Assembly: GCA_964459445.1 (NCBI GenBank) | Contig: CAYWMP010000014.1 | Coordinates: 1-54,010, forward strand | Reading direction: 5' to 3' | Source of the DNA: CAYWMP01 sp964459445 | GTDB taxonomy: Bacteria > Desulfobacterota > DSM-4660 > Desulfatiglandales > HGW-15 | DNA: 54,010 bases | Shown here: one piece after another, positions 7,849-16,668 of the stretch | How the letters are laid out: each line of letters starts with the position of its first letter | Position numbering within the stretch: position 1 is the stretch's first letter | Translations under genes and position numbers: made by a program | Notes under the pieces: model-generated | Told to the model about the DNA's origin: nothing | The model's database searches: none | What the model saw: only the letters and a program-made list of their open reading frames with translations

Positions 7849-8623
7849 AACCGATTAATCCTGACTCTGCGAGTCTCTTCACTAATTCCTCAGCCTGTTC
7901 CTCGTTCGTTCCCGGAATGAATTCGCATTGTTTCCCTTTCTTCACTGGAGAAAGAGAAAGCACTTTGGTTGGAGACCCCTTCGCCCCGACCCGATCCGAA
8001 GAGAGCTCTACATCCGCGAGATTCCATGTCTTGATGTCACCGTCCCGGTAGGCCTCCACGATCCCCAAAAGATCCGTGTCCCGGGGCTCCACAGACGAGG
8101 GATGGACCGTGAGAAGGGCGGGCAATGAAACCAGATACTTCTCCCAAAACCCGTCCACCCGACGTTCCACGACAAACCTTTGGCCCTCTTTTTCAATGGA
8201 CTGAATGCCGGTGATCATTGGCAGGTCGAGCAGAATCCCTGTTTCAGGTCCAACCTGGCCCGTGTCACTGTCTGCGGTCCTGGTCCCGAAGAGCAATAGG
8301 TCGAAGGGCGAAAGTTTTTTGATGGCCGCAGCCAGGGCCGTTGATGTGGCAAGGGTATCAGAATCCGCGAGGGCACGATCACTCACCAAAACCCCCTGAT
8401 CAACCCCCATTGCCATGGCCTCGTGAAGAATAAATACACTTTCCGGCGGCCCCATGGATAGGGCGGTCACCGTGCCGTCGAACTCCTCCTTTAGACGCAT
8501 GGCCATTTCCAAAGCCGGGCGATCGAATGGGTTTAATTCACAGGTATCCGAAGCCCGAAGCACCTTTCCCGTGGGCGCACGCATGATGACCGATTTGATG
8601 CAAACGATGATTTGAAATGCCAT
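7847..8623 (-). CDS. etfB: Electron transfer flavoprotein subunit beta
   Basis: A 258-residue EtfB, normal length. The start MAFQIIVCIKSVI is the usual VxxKxV opening. FDGTVTALSMGPPESVFILH, then AMAMGVDQGVLVSD, corresponds to the nucleotide-binding region, and DLLLFGTRTADSDTGQVGP is the canonical GxxxxDxxxGQVGP motif. Together with EtfA it forms the heterodimer that moves electrons from acyl-CoA dehydrogenases to the quinone pool or, in bifurcating types, to two acceptors; I cannot tell which type from the sequence alone. It lies between the acyl-CoA dehydrogenase gene upstream and the EtfA fusion downstream. Its stop codon overlaps the terminal inverted repeat of a palindromic element, which suggests insertion exactly at the gene end. 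Confidence 0.93.
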   Translation of the reverse strand: MAFQIIVCIKSVIMRAPTGKVLRASDTCELNPFDRPALEMAMRLKEEFDGTVTALSMGPPESVFILHEAMAMGVDQGVLVSDRALADSDTLATSTALAAAIKKLSPFDLLLFGTRTADSDTGQVGPETGILLDLPMITGIQSIEKEGQRFVVERRVDGFWEKYLVSLPALLTVHPSSVEPRDTDLLGIVEAYRDGDIKTWNLADVELSSDRVGAKGSPTKVLSLSPVKKGKQCEFIPGTNEEQAEELVKRLAESGLIG

Positions 8624-8732
8624 GATGACCCTTTTATCGGGTTAATATATTGATTGATGAAATCCGCCTTTTCGAACCACGACCAAACTTAAAGCAGATA
8701 GATTTCAATGATTGCTGAAAATCCTTTGATTT

Positions 8733-8791
8733 GAACCGCGGAATCTCGAAGTAAATGACTTTGGTTTTTCTTTCCTAAACTTCTGCGGTTC
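8733..8791. repeat. Short inverted-repeat element between acyl-CoA dehydrogenase and etfB
   Basis: GAACCGCGGAA (8733-8743) and TTCTGCGGTTC (8781-8791) form an inverted pair matching at 10 of 11 positions. It is followed by tandem TTCGATA-type units (about 8803-8820). It lies in a 226-base gap without a gene. The core ACCGC[AG]GA is reminiscent of the cassette ends at 3076 and 21540, but no conserved loop is present here. Confidence 0.45.
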
Positions 8792-8849
8792 GAAATTCCT
8801 TGTTCGATATTCGATATTCAAAACCTAAAAGGCGCTTTGATGGAGCCTG

Positions 8850-9992
8850 CTATTCGACCAGCACTTCCCTCGCTATGACCATCCGGTGTACTTCCGACGT
8901 CCCTTCATATATTCGAGTCACCCGGGCGTCCCTGTGATAGCGCTCAACTGCATAGGATTTTGAGTACCCGTATCCCCCGTGGATCTGAACAGCCATATCC
9001 GTGACCAGGCTTGAGGTCTCGGAAGCAAATAGCTTGGCCATGGCAGACTCCTTTGAAAAGGGCTTGCCCTGATCTTTCAGCAGGGAGGCCTGGTAAACCA
9101 GGAGCCGGGCGGCCTCTACCTGCGTGGCCATGTCGGCAATCATCGCCCCGACCGACTGGTGTTTGGCAATGGGGACGCCGAATTGGTGTCGCTGCTTTGA
9201 GTAATGGACGGATTCCTCGAGTGCGGCCTGTGCGATACCCAAGGCCTGGGCTGCGATTCCGATCCTGCCTGCATCCAGTGCTGTTAGCCCTATGCGCAGG
9301 CCCATGCCTTCTTTACCCAGGAGATTGTCCAGAGGTACCTGGCAATCATAAAGGCGGATGGAACAGACAGGATTCGCCCTTACGCCCGATAGATCCTCAA
9401 GATCCCCAATCACAAAACCGGGTATACCCCGCTCTGCAACGACGACACTGATCCCCTTTCGCCCCGCCTTGCGGTCCGTGCGCACAAACATCAGGCAGGT
9501 GTCGGCAACGCCTCCGTTTGTGACAAAGACCTTATTGGCATTGACTAGGAAATGGTCGCCGTCGCTAATGGCTGTGGCCTCTATGGCTGACGCATCGGAT
9601 CCAGCGTTGGGCTCCGTCAGACAGAAAGCGCCGATCTTCTCGCCCCTGGCAAGCGGAGGGATCCATCTCTGCTTTTGCTCTTCAGAGCCAAAAACCATAA
9701 TGGGGTAGACGGCCACACTATTATGAACGCTTATGCAGAGCCCCAGCGCGGCACATACCCTGGAGATTTCCTCGACCACCACGGAATACCCCAATGTATC
9801 CAATTCAGAACCGCCCAGTGCCTTGGGGACCTGAATGCCAAAGTAGCCAAGCTCACCCATCTTTTCCACGACCTCCCAGGGAAATGAGGCCTCCTGATCG
9901 ATCACCTTGGCAATGGGCCGGATCTCGCGCTCGCAAAAGGCGCGAACGGAGCGCCGCACCGTGCGATTCTTTTCCGATAATAGTGTGTCCAT
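8850..9992 (-). CDS. Acyl-CoA dehydrogenase
   Basis: A 380-residue FAD-dependent acyl-CoA dehydrogenase, standard length. It oxidises an acyl-CoA to the 2,3-enoyl-CoA and passes electrons to ETF. Visible motifs are FCLTEPNAGSDASA (FAD/substrate signature 1), YSKQRHQFGVPIAKHQ, and the C-terminal GGYGYSKSYAVERYHRDARV, then TRIYEGTSE, in which Glu363 sits at the catalytic-base position of short- and medium-chain enzymes. The start MDTLLSEKNRTVRRSVRAFC is typical. It is first in a minus-strand unit with etfB and the etfA fusion, although the gaps between the genes (226 and 291 bp) are long and each carries a repeat. A reductive role as an acyl-CoA reductase with a bifurcating ETF is an alternative. 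Confidence 0.95.
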   Translation of the reverse strand: MDTLLSEKNRTVRRSVRAFCEREIRPIAKVIDQEASFPWEVVEKMGELGYFGIQVPKALGGSELDTLGYSVVVEEISRVCAALGLCISVHNSVAVYPIMVFGSEEQKQRWIPPLARGEKIGAFCLTEPNAGSDASAIEATAISDGDHFLVNANKVFVTNGGVADTCLMFVRTDRKAGRKGISVVVAERGIPGFVIGDLEDLSGVRANPVCSIRLYDCQVPLDNLLGKEGMGLRIGLTALDAGRIGIAAQALGIAQAALEESVHYSKQRHQFGVPIAKHQSVGAMIADMATQVEAARLLVYQASLLKDQGKPFSKESAMAKLFASETSSLVTDMAVQIHGGYGYSKSYAVERYHRDARVTRIYEGTSEVHRMVIAREVLVE

Positions 9993-10234
9993 CGCTTTCT
10001 TTTTCTCAGATATTGAAGGGGCCAGCTATCGACCCCTCTAAAACTTTGATAACAGGAATTTGGTATCGAGTCAACGATGCACCCACAAAATGAGATTTGC
10101 TTTTTCTTAGCTGAGCTCTTTTCAATAACCCTTGCACCATTTGTCAATATCCAGTATCAGTATCAAGCAGCACGTGTCGGCTATGACCTAGATCTCTCCT
10201 ACTCTTCCTACAAAACTTATTGAGAATGGAGACC

Positions 10235-11074
10235 ATGGATACCGGAGACAAAGAAGAAAACGCCCGTAAAGCCCCACCCATTTACATCGTATCCGGCGGT
10301 TCGGGGAGAAGTGGTGAGCATGTTGTTCAGACGGTTTTGGTTCAATTCCCCGAAACCAACGTCCCCCTGATCAAAAGGCCCCATGTCCGTAAGATGGAGC
10401 AGATTGAAGAGATCTTGAATGAAGCATCCGGCACCGGCGGCACAATCGTTCACACGCTGGTCGTCAAAGAGCTTAGAGACACAATGAATCTCCAGGGAAA
10501 GGAACGGAATATTGCGACCATCGATTTGATGGGCCCCCTCTTTGATAGGCTATCCGATGACCTGGGGCAGGAATCGATAGGGAGCCCCGGTCTCTATCGA
10601 AAACTGCACAGCGATTACTTTGAAAGGATTCACGCTATAGAATTCGCTGTGGGCCACGATGATAGCAGGAAGCATCAAGATCTTCCTTTGGCGGATATCG
10701 TCCTTATCGGCCCATCCCGCAGTGGAAAAACGGCTCTTGGCATGTATCTTGGCGTGCTGGGCTGGAAAGTATCCAACCTTCCACTTATTCCCGGTACACC
10801 CCTCCCCCAGAAGTTTTTTGAGGTCGATAGGCGTCGCGTCATCGGCTTAATCATCGATCTCGATAGTCTTATTGAACAGCGCAGGAGACGGGAGAAAAGG
10901 ATGAGCGTATCTTTGGGAACAGCCTATACAGATCCTAAGGAGGTCTTAAAAGAGCTGGAGGAGATCAAAAAGATTTACAGGAAACACCGTTTCCATATGA
11001 TCAATGTCACCCACAGACCCATAGAGTCCAGTGCCGATGAGATCATTGAGCGGATCATGCATTATTTCAGGTAA
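10235..11074 (+). CDS. Pyruvate, water dikinase regulatory protein (kinase/pyrophosphorylase, DUF299)
   Basis: A 279-residue member of the family that reversibly phosphorylates and dephosphorylates PEP synthase or pyruvate phosphate dikinase, using ADP for inactivation. It starts IYIVSGGSGRSGEHVVQTVL, as in the family, and carries the P-loop GPSRSGKTALGMYLG, then FEVDRRRVIGLIID, then RHRFHMINVTHRPIE-like residues near the end. ATG 10235 is preferred because GGAG lies five bases upstream; ATG 10226 and TTG 10220 are alternatives. Its target enzyme is not in the window. It is divergent from the acyl-CoA dehydrogenase unit, and only 11 bases separate it from the following metallo-hydrolase gene, so the two are probably co-transcribed. 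Confidence 0.9.
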   Translation: MDTGDKEENARKAPPIYIVSGGSGRSGEHVVQTVLVQFPETNVPLIKRPHVRKMEQIEEILNEASGTGGTIVHTLVVKELRDTMNLQGKERNIATIDLMGPLFDRLSDDLGQESIGSPGLYRKLHSDYFERIHAIEFAVGHDDSRKHQDLPLADIVLIGPSRSGKTALGMYLGVLGWKVSNLPLIPGTPLPQKFFEVDRRRVIGLIIDLDSLIEQRRRREKRMSVSLGTAYTDPKEVLKELEEIKKIYRKHRFHMINVTHRPIESSADEIIERIMHYFR

Positions 11075-11085
11075 GAAAGTGAAGC

Positions 11086-11982
11086 ATGAGTAAAGACATA
11101 AAAGAAAGGCATTTCGGGCCCGTCCAATTTATTCCAGGTCCAAATAGGGGCAAATACCCCTTTTGTCACTCTGTTTATATTGAAGGGGCCGGAATATTGA
11201 TCGATCCTGCATCCGATAGACAAAGACTTATCGAGCTTGAAGCGAATAAGGGTGTCAAGGAAGTCTGGCTCAGCCATTGGCATGAAGACCACCTTATGCA
11301 TCTGGACCTGTTTGATGATCTTCCCTTGTGTATCTCGGAACCCGATGCGCCACCACTCACCGGCCTCGATCGTTTTTTGGAATCCTATGGGGCGATTAGC
11401 GGAAAGGCGCGTGATTTTTGGGAAAAAATACTGGTAGAGCAGTTCCACTTCCGACCCCGAAAACCTGCAAAGTATTTGAGGCCGGGTGAGACTGTCCGTT
11501 TTGATGAGGTGACCGTGGACGTAATTGGTGCACCCGGTCATACGCCGGGCCACGTTGCCCTGTTCTTCAGAGAACCGGCTGTGTTGTTCCTGGCGGATTA
11601 TGATCTCACCTGGTTCGGTCCCTGGTACGGCGACGTCGAGTCAAGCATCGAGGAAACAATCCAAAGCGTAAACCACCTAAAATCCATCCCTGCAAAGGTT
11701 TGGCTTGCATGCCACGAGAAAGGCGTGTTTGAAGAAGAACCCGGATCTGTATGGGATGATTACCTGGGAGTCATTCATGAAAGGGAGGGAACGCTCCTCG
11801 ACCTGTTGGAAATTCCTTGCACTCTGGATGACATTGTCAATGCCTGGATCACCTACGGAAAACCCCGGGAACCCATGGCTTTCTATGAGTTTGCCGAACG
11901 TTTGCATTCAAAAAAGCATTTGGAGAAACTCATAAAAGAAGGCATAGTCACAAAAAACGGCGAGAAATACTGCAAAACCTAA
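11086..11982 (+). CDS. Metallo-beta-lactamase-fold hydrolase
   Basis: 298 residues. The metal site is clear: SHWHEDH gives His64, His66, Asp68 and His69, followed by His in GAPGHTPGHVALF and Asp in LFLADYDLTWFGPW, with a further His in LACHEKGV. The C-terminal 80 residues (TLLDLLEIPCTLDDIVNAWI onward) look like the small helical domain seen in MBL proteins of the LACTB2/hydroxyacyl-thioesterase group. It probably hydrolyses a thioester, lactone or phosphodiester in the cytoplasm; the substrate is unknown. It is likely co-transcribed with the preceding PEP-synthase regulator (11-base spacing), which hints at a role in central carbon metabolism but does not show it. Confidence 0.85.
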   Translation: MSKDIKERHFGPVQFIPGPNRGKYPFCHSVYIEGAGILIDPASDRQRLIELEANKGVKEVWLSHWHEDHLMHLDLFDDLPLCISEPDAPPLTGLDRFLESYGAISGKARDFWEKILVEQFHFRPRKPAKYLRPGETVRFDEVTVDVIGAPGHTPGHVALFFREPAVLFLADYDLTWFGPWYGDVESSIEETIQSVNHLKSIPAKVWLACHEKGVFEEEPGSVWDDYLGVIHEREGTLLDLLEIPCTLDDIVNAWITYGKPREPMAFYEFAERLHSKKHLEKLIKEGIVTKNGEKYCKT

Positions 11983-12139
11983 TCAGACCCTGATTTCCTT
12001 CAATCATCTACCTCCCGAATCTCACAAACGAGCAACTAGAAACCTGTAACAAGAAACGGATTTTTTGTTACATTTGTGCCCATACAGCATTAATATATTC
12101 AAAAGCAGAAAGCCGAGTAGAACCTCTCAGAGACAGGAG

Positions 12140-12805
12140 ATGACGGGTAAAGAAGAAAAGGCGCTGATTGCTGAGTGCAAAAGGGATCCGGCTGCGTTTG
12201 GACGGTTATATGACGCCTATTTCGATAGGATCTTCAATTATGTCCTTTACCGAACAGGCAATGTTCAACAGGCGGAAGATATCACGGCCCAGACCTTCTT
12301 TAATGCGATGAAAAACCTCTGGAAGTTTCGCTATCGAGGCATATCGATCTCTGCCTGGTTGTATCGAATCGCCACCAACGAGGTAAATGGCTATTATAGA
12401 AAACAAAAGAGACGCTTTTTTACGGATATCAGCTCGCATACTGAGGAATTGCCTGATGAAATGAACCAACCCGATAAAGAACTTGAGGAAGCGGAAGAAG
12501 CCCTCAATGCTAAAAAAATGTTTCATATCCTGCACCAATGCATTCAGGAGATGAAGCCTATAGAACAGACGATCGTGACACTGCGCTTCATCAACAGGAA
12601 ATCTTTTTCAGAAATCGCCGAAATACTCGGGAAACGAGAAGCCACTTTGAGGGTGCGAAACAGCCGCATCCTGAAAAAACTAAAGACCCAGTTACAAAAA
12701 AAAGGGATTGATCATGAAGGATTTAGAAGAGCTTTTGTACAAGGCGCCCAAACCGGAAGTGAAGGTACCCTCTTTTCAACAAAGCCTGCGGCGGAACCTT
12801 CTTAA
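12140..12805 (+). CDS. ECF-type sigma-70 factor
   Basis: 221 residues from ATG 12140. Region 2 is visible as AFGRLYDAYFDRIFNYVLYR, then AEDITAQTFFNAMKNLW and ISISAWLYRIATNEVNGYYR. Region 4 is the helix-turn-helix around IEQTIVTLRFINRKSFSEIA, then EILGKREATLRVRNSRILKKL. It redirects RNA polymerase to stress or envelope genes. The AGGAG lies directly against the ATG, so the real start may differ slightly. After region 4 the frame continues for about 30 poorly conserved residues, and its last 92 bases overlap the following anti-sigma gene, an unusually long overlap. It forms an operon with that gene and a double-PDZ protein, a layout typical of an envelope-stress module. Confidence 0.9.
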   Translation: MTGKEEKALIAECKRDPAAFGRLYDAYFDRIFNYVLYRTGNVQQAEDITAQTFFNAMKNLWKFRYRGISISAWLYRIATNEVNGYYRKQKRRFFTDISSHTEELPDEMNQPDKELEEAEEALNAKKMFHILHQCIQEMKPIEQTIVTLRFINRKSFSEIAEILGKREATLRVRNSRILKKLKTQLQKKGIDHEGFRRAFVQGAQTGSEGTLFSTKPAAEPS

Positions 12806-13256
12806 TTCACACCGATATCGGGGAAACGTGTCCGGCCGGTTTCGAATAGGGTTTTATTTTTCAACCGGGATTGCAACAGCTTTTGCTGCGGTTTTAATCA
12901 TGTTCGTGATCCAACCGGCCCTACCCTTCAAAATCCACGATGCACTAATCTCGGATTCGGAAGTCATACTTGCAAAAAAGGATCGTGATGACCGATTCGC
13001 AGAATCAGATGATTCAAATTTTGAAGATCTATTGGCAAAACTATTCATTCAGCCCCCCCGTACGGCCGGAACAGATCTCGAAAGGGCATTTGTGAGATAT
13101 TCGGCAAAAGAAAGATACAAATCCGATCCGGGTCCCATCCGCCCTCTGGGCAAAACCCAATTGGTGGCTGTTAACAAATATCGCTTGGGGAATGGTGAAA
13201 GGGTCAAGGTGTACACCCAGGTTCCCTTTGGGCAACTTAATGCGGAGCCCTTTTAA
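12714..13256 (+). CDS. Probable anti-sigma factor, single-span membrane protein
   Basis: 180 residues from ATG 12714 (AAAGGGA upstream). The first about 40 residues are polar and would lie in the cytoplasm, one membrane segment spans about 46-70 (IGFYFSTGIATAFAAVLIMF), and the remainder is extracytoplasmic and charged. I recognise no domain such as a zinc-binding anti-sigma motif, so the assignment rests on topology and on position directly after, and overlapping, an ECF sigma gene. It would hold the sigma factor at the membrane until a signal arrives, perhaps through the neighbouring periplasmic PDZ protein. The 92-base overlap with the sigma gene would couple their translation. Confidence 0.65.
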   Translation: MKDLEELLYKAPKPEVKVPSFQQSLRRNLLNSHRYRGNVSGRFRIGFYFSTGIATAFAAVLIMFVIQPALPFKIHDALISDSEVILAKKDRDDRFAESDDSNFEDLLAKLFIQPPRTAGTDLERAFVRYSAKERYKSDPGPIRPLGKTQLVAVNKYRLGNGERVKVYTQVPFGQLNAEPF

Positions 13257-13354
13257 AAATGGCTCAGGGCACAGGGCTCAAGGCAAAAGGGGGAAAAAAA
13301 TACGGGCTTCTCTCTTAGCCTTTGACCGTCCCTATACGTGATAGGAGGTTCAAA

Positions 13355-14323
13355 ATGAACAAATTAATCGCAATAATGACGATAACCACCCTGTTCATAG
13401 CATGGTTTTTTGCTGGCCCAAGCAACGCGGAATCCAAAAGACCTCAATTAGGTGTCTACTTGGAGGAAATATCTGCAATAAAACGGGAAGGCCCATACAA
13501 CAGAGGCATCCGAATAAAAGGTGTAGTAAAGGATAGTGGGGCCGATAAGGCCGGATTGCGCGAGGGTGATATTATTGTCGAATTAGATGGCGAGAAGGTC
13601 GCTTATATTCGAGACCTGGTTGCCACCATCAGAGAAACCCAACCGGGCGATAAGGTCAATTTGAAAATCCTTCGCGATGACACCCTCGAGGCAATCACCG
13701 TGGAGATCTCTGAGAAGAAAACAGCGGCGTCCATCGTTTTTCCGAGGAAATGGATTCAATTTGCCGGAGATGACCGCCCCAGAATCGGTATTCAAATGCA
13801 GGAACTCACACCTCAGTTGGCTGAGTATTTTGATGTAGAATCCGGCGTCTTGATCACGGAAGTCTTGGATGACAGCCCTGCAGAAAGGGCGGAATTGCGT
13901 GCAGGCGATATTATTACCGACTGGGAGGACCAGGCCATCAGTGAAATCGAGGATCTCTATGATGAATTGGAGGATTCAAATGCTGGTGACAAAATCGCGA
14001 TCACGGTCATAAGAAAAGGCAATAAATTGAAGAAGACCGTTAAACTGGCGAAATCCGAGAGCCAGGACGATCGATATTACGGCTTTTTTCTTGAGAAAGA
14101 CGATACAGGCGATTTGCGTCTTAGAATGGGAAACAGGGGAGCACCGCCTCATGTGGATCTCACCCTGCCCGAAATCAATATCGATCTCCGAAATCTAAGA
14201 GAGTCCATGAGGTCCTTAATGGACGGCATCGGATCTTATCACGAAGAAATGGAAGAGCTCAAAGACGAGATGAAAGAGTTAAGAGAAGAACTGGAGGCCT
14301 TGAAAGTGGAGAAAGGGGTTTAA
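13355..14323 (+). CDS. Exported double-PDZ protein with C-terminal coiled coil
   Basis: 322 residues from ATG 13355 behind AGGAGGTTCAAA. An N-terminal signal peptide (MNKLIAIMTITTLFIAWFFA, cleaved near SNAES) exports it. Two PDZ domains follow: about 28-120 (VVKDSGADKAGLREGDIIVE) and about 143-235 (VLDDSPAERAELRAGDIITD). The last 60 residues are heptad-rich with Glu and Lys (EEMEELKDEMKELREELEAL), predicting a coiled coil. There is no protease domain, so it is not DegP or RseP; it may bind misfolded protein C-termini or serve as a sensor for the sigma/anti-sigma pair just upstream. The gap to the anti-sigma gene is about 100 bases. Confidence 0.85.
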   Translation: MNKLIAIMTITTLFIAWFFAGPSNAESKRPQLGVYLEEISAIKREGPYNRGIRIKGVVKDSGADKAGLREGDIIVELDGEKVAYIRDLVATIRETQPGDKVNLKILRDDTLEAITVEISEKKTAASIVFPRKWIQFAGDDRPRIGIQMQELTPQLAEYFDVESGVLITEVLDDSPAERAELRAGDIITDWEDQAISEIEDLYDELEDSNAGDKIAITVIRKGNKLKKTVKLAKSESQDDRYYGFFLEKDDTGDLRLRMGNRGAPPHVDLTLPEINIDLRNLRESMRSLMDGIGSYHEEMEELKDEMKELREELEALKVEKGV

Positions 14324-14583
14324 AATTAAACTTTTTCGTTTATTTTGCCGATTTACTATAGAAAGACCATTACCACATTGTATACACGCACGAATGGATT
14401 TCCTCGTAAATTCTGATCAAAGATAAAATTGATCCAGCCCAAAGATCCATGATCATGGGGATAGGTTTAAATAAGCAGTGTTCGGGATCAATTGCAAAAC
14501 GGGCATTAAAAAAGAGATTTTGAGAATTAATAATAGGCAACTCTAATGAGGGCTTATTTGAAGGGTCGGATCAGAGAGACTTT

Positions 14584-14808
14584 ATGGACATATTTGAACT
14601 GATTAGAGGATATCTGTGTTTTGTTTTAATTTTTGCTATCCTTGTCGGAGGTATTGCCAGAGACAAGGGGAGAAGCGATTTTCAGCGGTGGTTTATCCTT
14701 GGTCTTTTGCTCGGCCCGATCGCAATCATTCCAGTTCTAAAATTACCTAAAGCTAATAGAGCGACTCAGATAGCCAAAGCCAAGGAAAAGTGGTTAAAAG
14801 GCAGCTAG
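14584..14808 (+). CDS. Small membrane protein, unknown
   Basis: 74 residues with two hydrophobic stretches (about 7-25, YLCFVLIFAILVGGIA, and 35-53, WFILGLLLGPIAIIPVL) separated by a charged loop RDKGRSDFQR, and a basic tail. The layout resembles small two-span proteins annotated as hypothetical in many bacteria, in which a GxxxGPxA-type segment follows a FxxWFxLG stretch. The ribosome binding site is weak (AGAGAG). No function can be given. It stands alone between the PDZ gene and the MarR gene. Confidence 0.5.
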   Translation: MDIFELIRGYLCFVLIFAILVGGIARDKGRSDFQRWFILGLLLGPIAIIPVLKLPKANRATQIAKAKEKWLKGS

Positions 14809-15134
14809 TGCCCACCTAGAAATGGCCATTTTTCACAATTTTCAGTCTTCGCTTAAGCTTCAACGCGACAGGCAGCGTCAGGCTCAAATTCCAATCCTCA
14901 AAATACTACATGTCTGGATGCTTGTCCCGCTGGTGTTTTCAGCGGGGTGGTTAGAATTCTCACCTTCCTTGAACTTGCAAAAACTATCTCATTTCTGGAT
15001 GGACACTAATTAATAGAAGTTGAGGTTAAATTCATCCTCTCTTAGTAATCAAAAAGGGCATCAACATCAAAAGCATTTGACTCATATTCCGCATCATGGT
15101 AATTTGCATGTACAACTAAATAAGGTATCGTATC
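14809..15134. other. Intergenic gap before marR
   Basis: About 326 bases. It contains a hairpin CCCGCTG/CAGCGGG with a 7-base loop near 14927-14947 and a 63-codon plus-strand frame that I do not accept because it lacks a ribosome binding site and family features. No promoter could be set with confidence. Confidence 0.35.
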
Positions 15135-15569
15135 ATGGGAGACGTCAATTCATTATTGCATCATTGCCTTTATTTTACTGCAAACTCTCTTTCTAGGGTC
15201 ATTACCCGAATGGCAGAGGAGGAATTCCGGATAACCGGACTTTCGCCGTCCCATGCCTTCCTGATGATGATAGTCAACGATAATCCCGGCATCGGCCAAA
15301 AGGAGCTTTCTGAAAGATTACGCCTTGCACCATCAACAGTGACTCGCTTTGTGGACACTTTGGAATACAAAGGGCTCCTGATCCGTAAAAGCCAGGGAAA
15401 GCTCACTAAAATCTTTTCAACGGACAAGGGAAAAGGGTTGGAAATAGAGATATCCAAGGCCTGGAAAAACTTGTATCAACGGTACTCGAATGTGCTCGGC
15501 GCGGAAGGAGGTGATGAATTGACGAGACTCATTGATGAGGCCAATCGGAAATTGGAAGAAATCCCATAG
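15135..15569 (+). CDS. MarR-family transcriptional regulator
   Basis: 144 residues, normal length. The winged helix-turn-helix is seen as LSPSHAFLMMIVNDNPGIGQ, then KELSERLRLAPSTVTRFVDT, then LEYKGLLIRK, with the wing around SQGKLTKIFSTDKG. Flanking helices form the dimer interface. Such proteins usually repress a neighbouring gene and release DNA on binding a small aromatic or an oxidant. The next gene, 67 bases downstream on the same strand, is an aldo/keto reductase, and an imperfect palindrome in the gap (15589-15604) is a candidate binding site. The effector cannot be read from the sequence. Confidence 0.9.
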   Translation: MGDVNSLLHHCLYFTANSLSRVITRMAEEEFRITGLSPSHAFLMMIVNDNPGIGQKELSERLRLAPSTVTRFVDTLEYKGLLIRKSQGKLTKIFSTDKGKGLEIEISKAWKNLYQRYSNVLGAEGGDELTRLIDEANRKLEEIP

Positions 15570-15588
15570 TTTTTTTTGAATGTTTTAA

Positions 15589-15604
15589 TTGTATGTGCAC
15601 ACAA
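15589..15604. promoter_or_regulatory. Candidate MarR operator
   Basis: TTGTATGTGCACACAA is an imperfect palindrome (six of eight positions per arm) containing TGTGCACA, placed between marR and the aldo/keto reductase gene and 33 bases before the latter's start. MarR proteins often bind TTG-N-CAA-like palindromes of about this size. This rests on shape and position only. Confidence 0.35.
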
Positions 15605-15636
15605 CTTCGCAGTTGGGCCATGAAAAGGAGGAAGCC

Positions 15637-16668
15637 ATGCAGTATTGTACACTTGGAAACTCTGGGCTGGTCGTTTCAAGGATGGCCTTTGGGGCCATGA
15701 CCTTCGGCCAGGGAACCTTGGTCGGTGAATTGAAAACCAATATTGACCAGAACACCGCCGATCGAATGATCGGAATCAGTTTGGATACGGGCATTAACTT
15801 CTTCGATACCGCCGACATGTATACAAACGGCGAATCTGAAAAAATATTGGGGAAAGCCCTCAAAGGGAAACGAGATGATGCAGTCATAGCTACGAAATGT
15901 GGCTTTCGTAGCGGCGAGGCACTGATCTCGTGTGGGCTATCCTATCGATATGTCTTAAAAACTGTCGAAAACAGCCTTAGACGGCTGGCTACAGATTACA
16001 TTGACCTATTCCTGCTGCACATACCCGACCCCGTTACCCCGCTTGAAGAGACAGCAAACGCCCTTAACGACGTGGTGAAAAAGGGATGGGTTCGTTATGT
16101 GGGCTTCTGCAATTATCCGGCTTGGAAAGCGCAAAAACTTCTCGATATCCAGGACAAGTATGATCTGGCCAAGTTTGTCACTTCACAGATGTATTATTCT
16201 TTACTGGGACGCGACTTAGAGCATGAAGTGGCACCCTTCTTGGAAGCAAACGGTCTTGGCTTAATGGTCTGGAGTCCTTTGGCTAGCGGCTTTCTGACGG
16301 GCAAATACACCCGTGAAAATCCGATTCCCCCGGATGGCCGACGTGCCAAGTTCGAGTTTCCCCCTGTTGATGTAGAAAAGGGGTATGAAGTCGTGGCCAA
16401 ATTGAGGGATATTGGGAAAGAATATAATGCTTCCATCCCTCAGATTGCTCTTTCCTGGGTCCTTGCGAAAAGATTTGTGACCAGCGTACTCGTCGGAGCC
16501 AATAGCATAGATCAACTGGAGGAGAACCTTGGCGCAGCAGATCTGTTAATTGCTGAAGAAGATATGAAAGCGCTGGATGAGTTGACCGCACCCGCTGTAC
16601 CCTATCCGACCTGGATGCAGGCTATGGGCTGGGATGTAAAGATCATGGAGGCCCTCGGGAAAAGCTAG
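15637..16668 (+). CDS. Aldo/keto reductase
   Basis: 343 residues from ATG 15637 (ribosome binding site AAAAGGAGGAAGCC). An NAD(P)H-dependent (alpha/beta)8-barrel oxidoreductase. The catalytic tetrad is intact: Asp57 and Tyr62 in FFDTADMYTNGESE, Lys87 in VIATKCGF and His128 in LFLLHIPD. Near the C-terminus the NADP-binding region reads VLVGANSIDQLEENLGA, with Gly-Ala and Asn in their usual places. It is most like the bacterial AKR subgroup of YajO/YghZ style, with broad carbonyl substrates. It is cytoplasmic and probably controlled by the adjacent MarR protein. Confidence 0.93.
   Translation: MQYCTLGNSGLVVSRMAFGAMTFGQGTLVGELKTNIDQNTADRMIGISLDTGINFFDTADMYTNGESEKILGKALKGKRDDAVIATKCGFRSGEALISCGLSYRYVLKTVENSLRRLATDYIDLFLLHIPDPVTPLEETANALNDVVKKGWVRYVGFCNYPAWKAQKLLDIQDKYDLAKFVTSQMYYSLLGRDLEHEVAPFLEANGLGLMVWSPLASGFLTGKYTRENPIPPDGRRAKFEFPPVDVEKGYEVVAKLRDIGKEYNASIPQIALSWVLAKRFVTSVLVGANSIDQLEENLGAADLLIAEEDMKALDELTAPAVPYPTWMQAMGWDVKIMEALGKS

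Noticed and set aside
14822..15013. 63-codon plus-strand frame before marR
   Set aside because: No ribosome binding site, mixed composition, and it runs through a hairpin; not supported as a gene.
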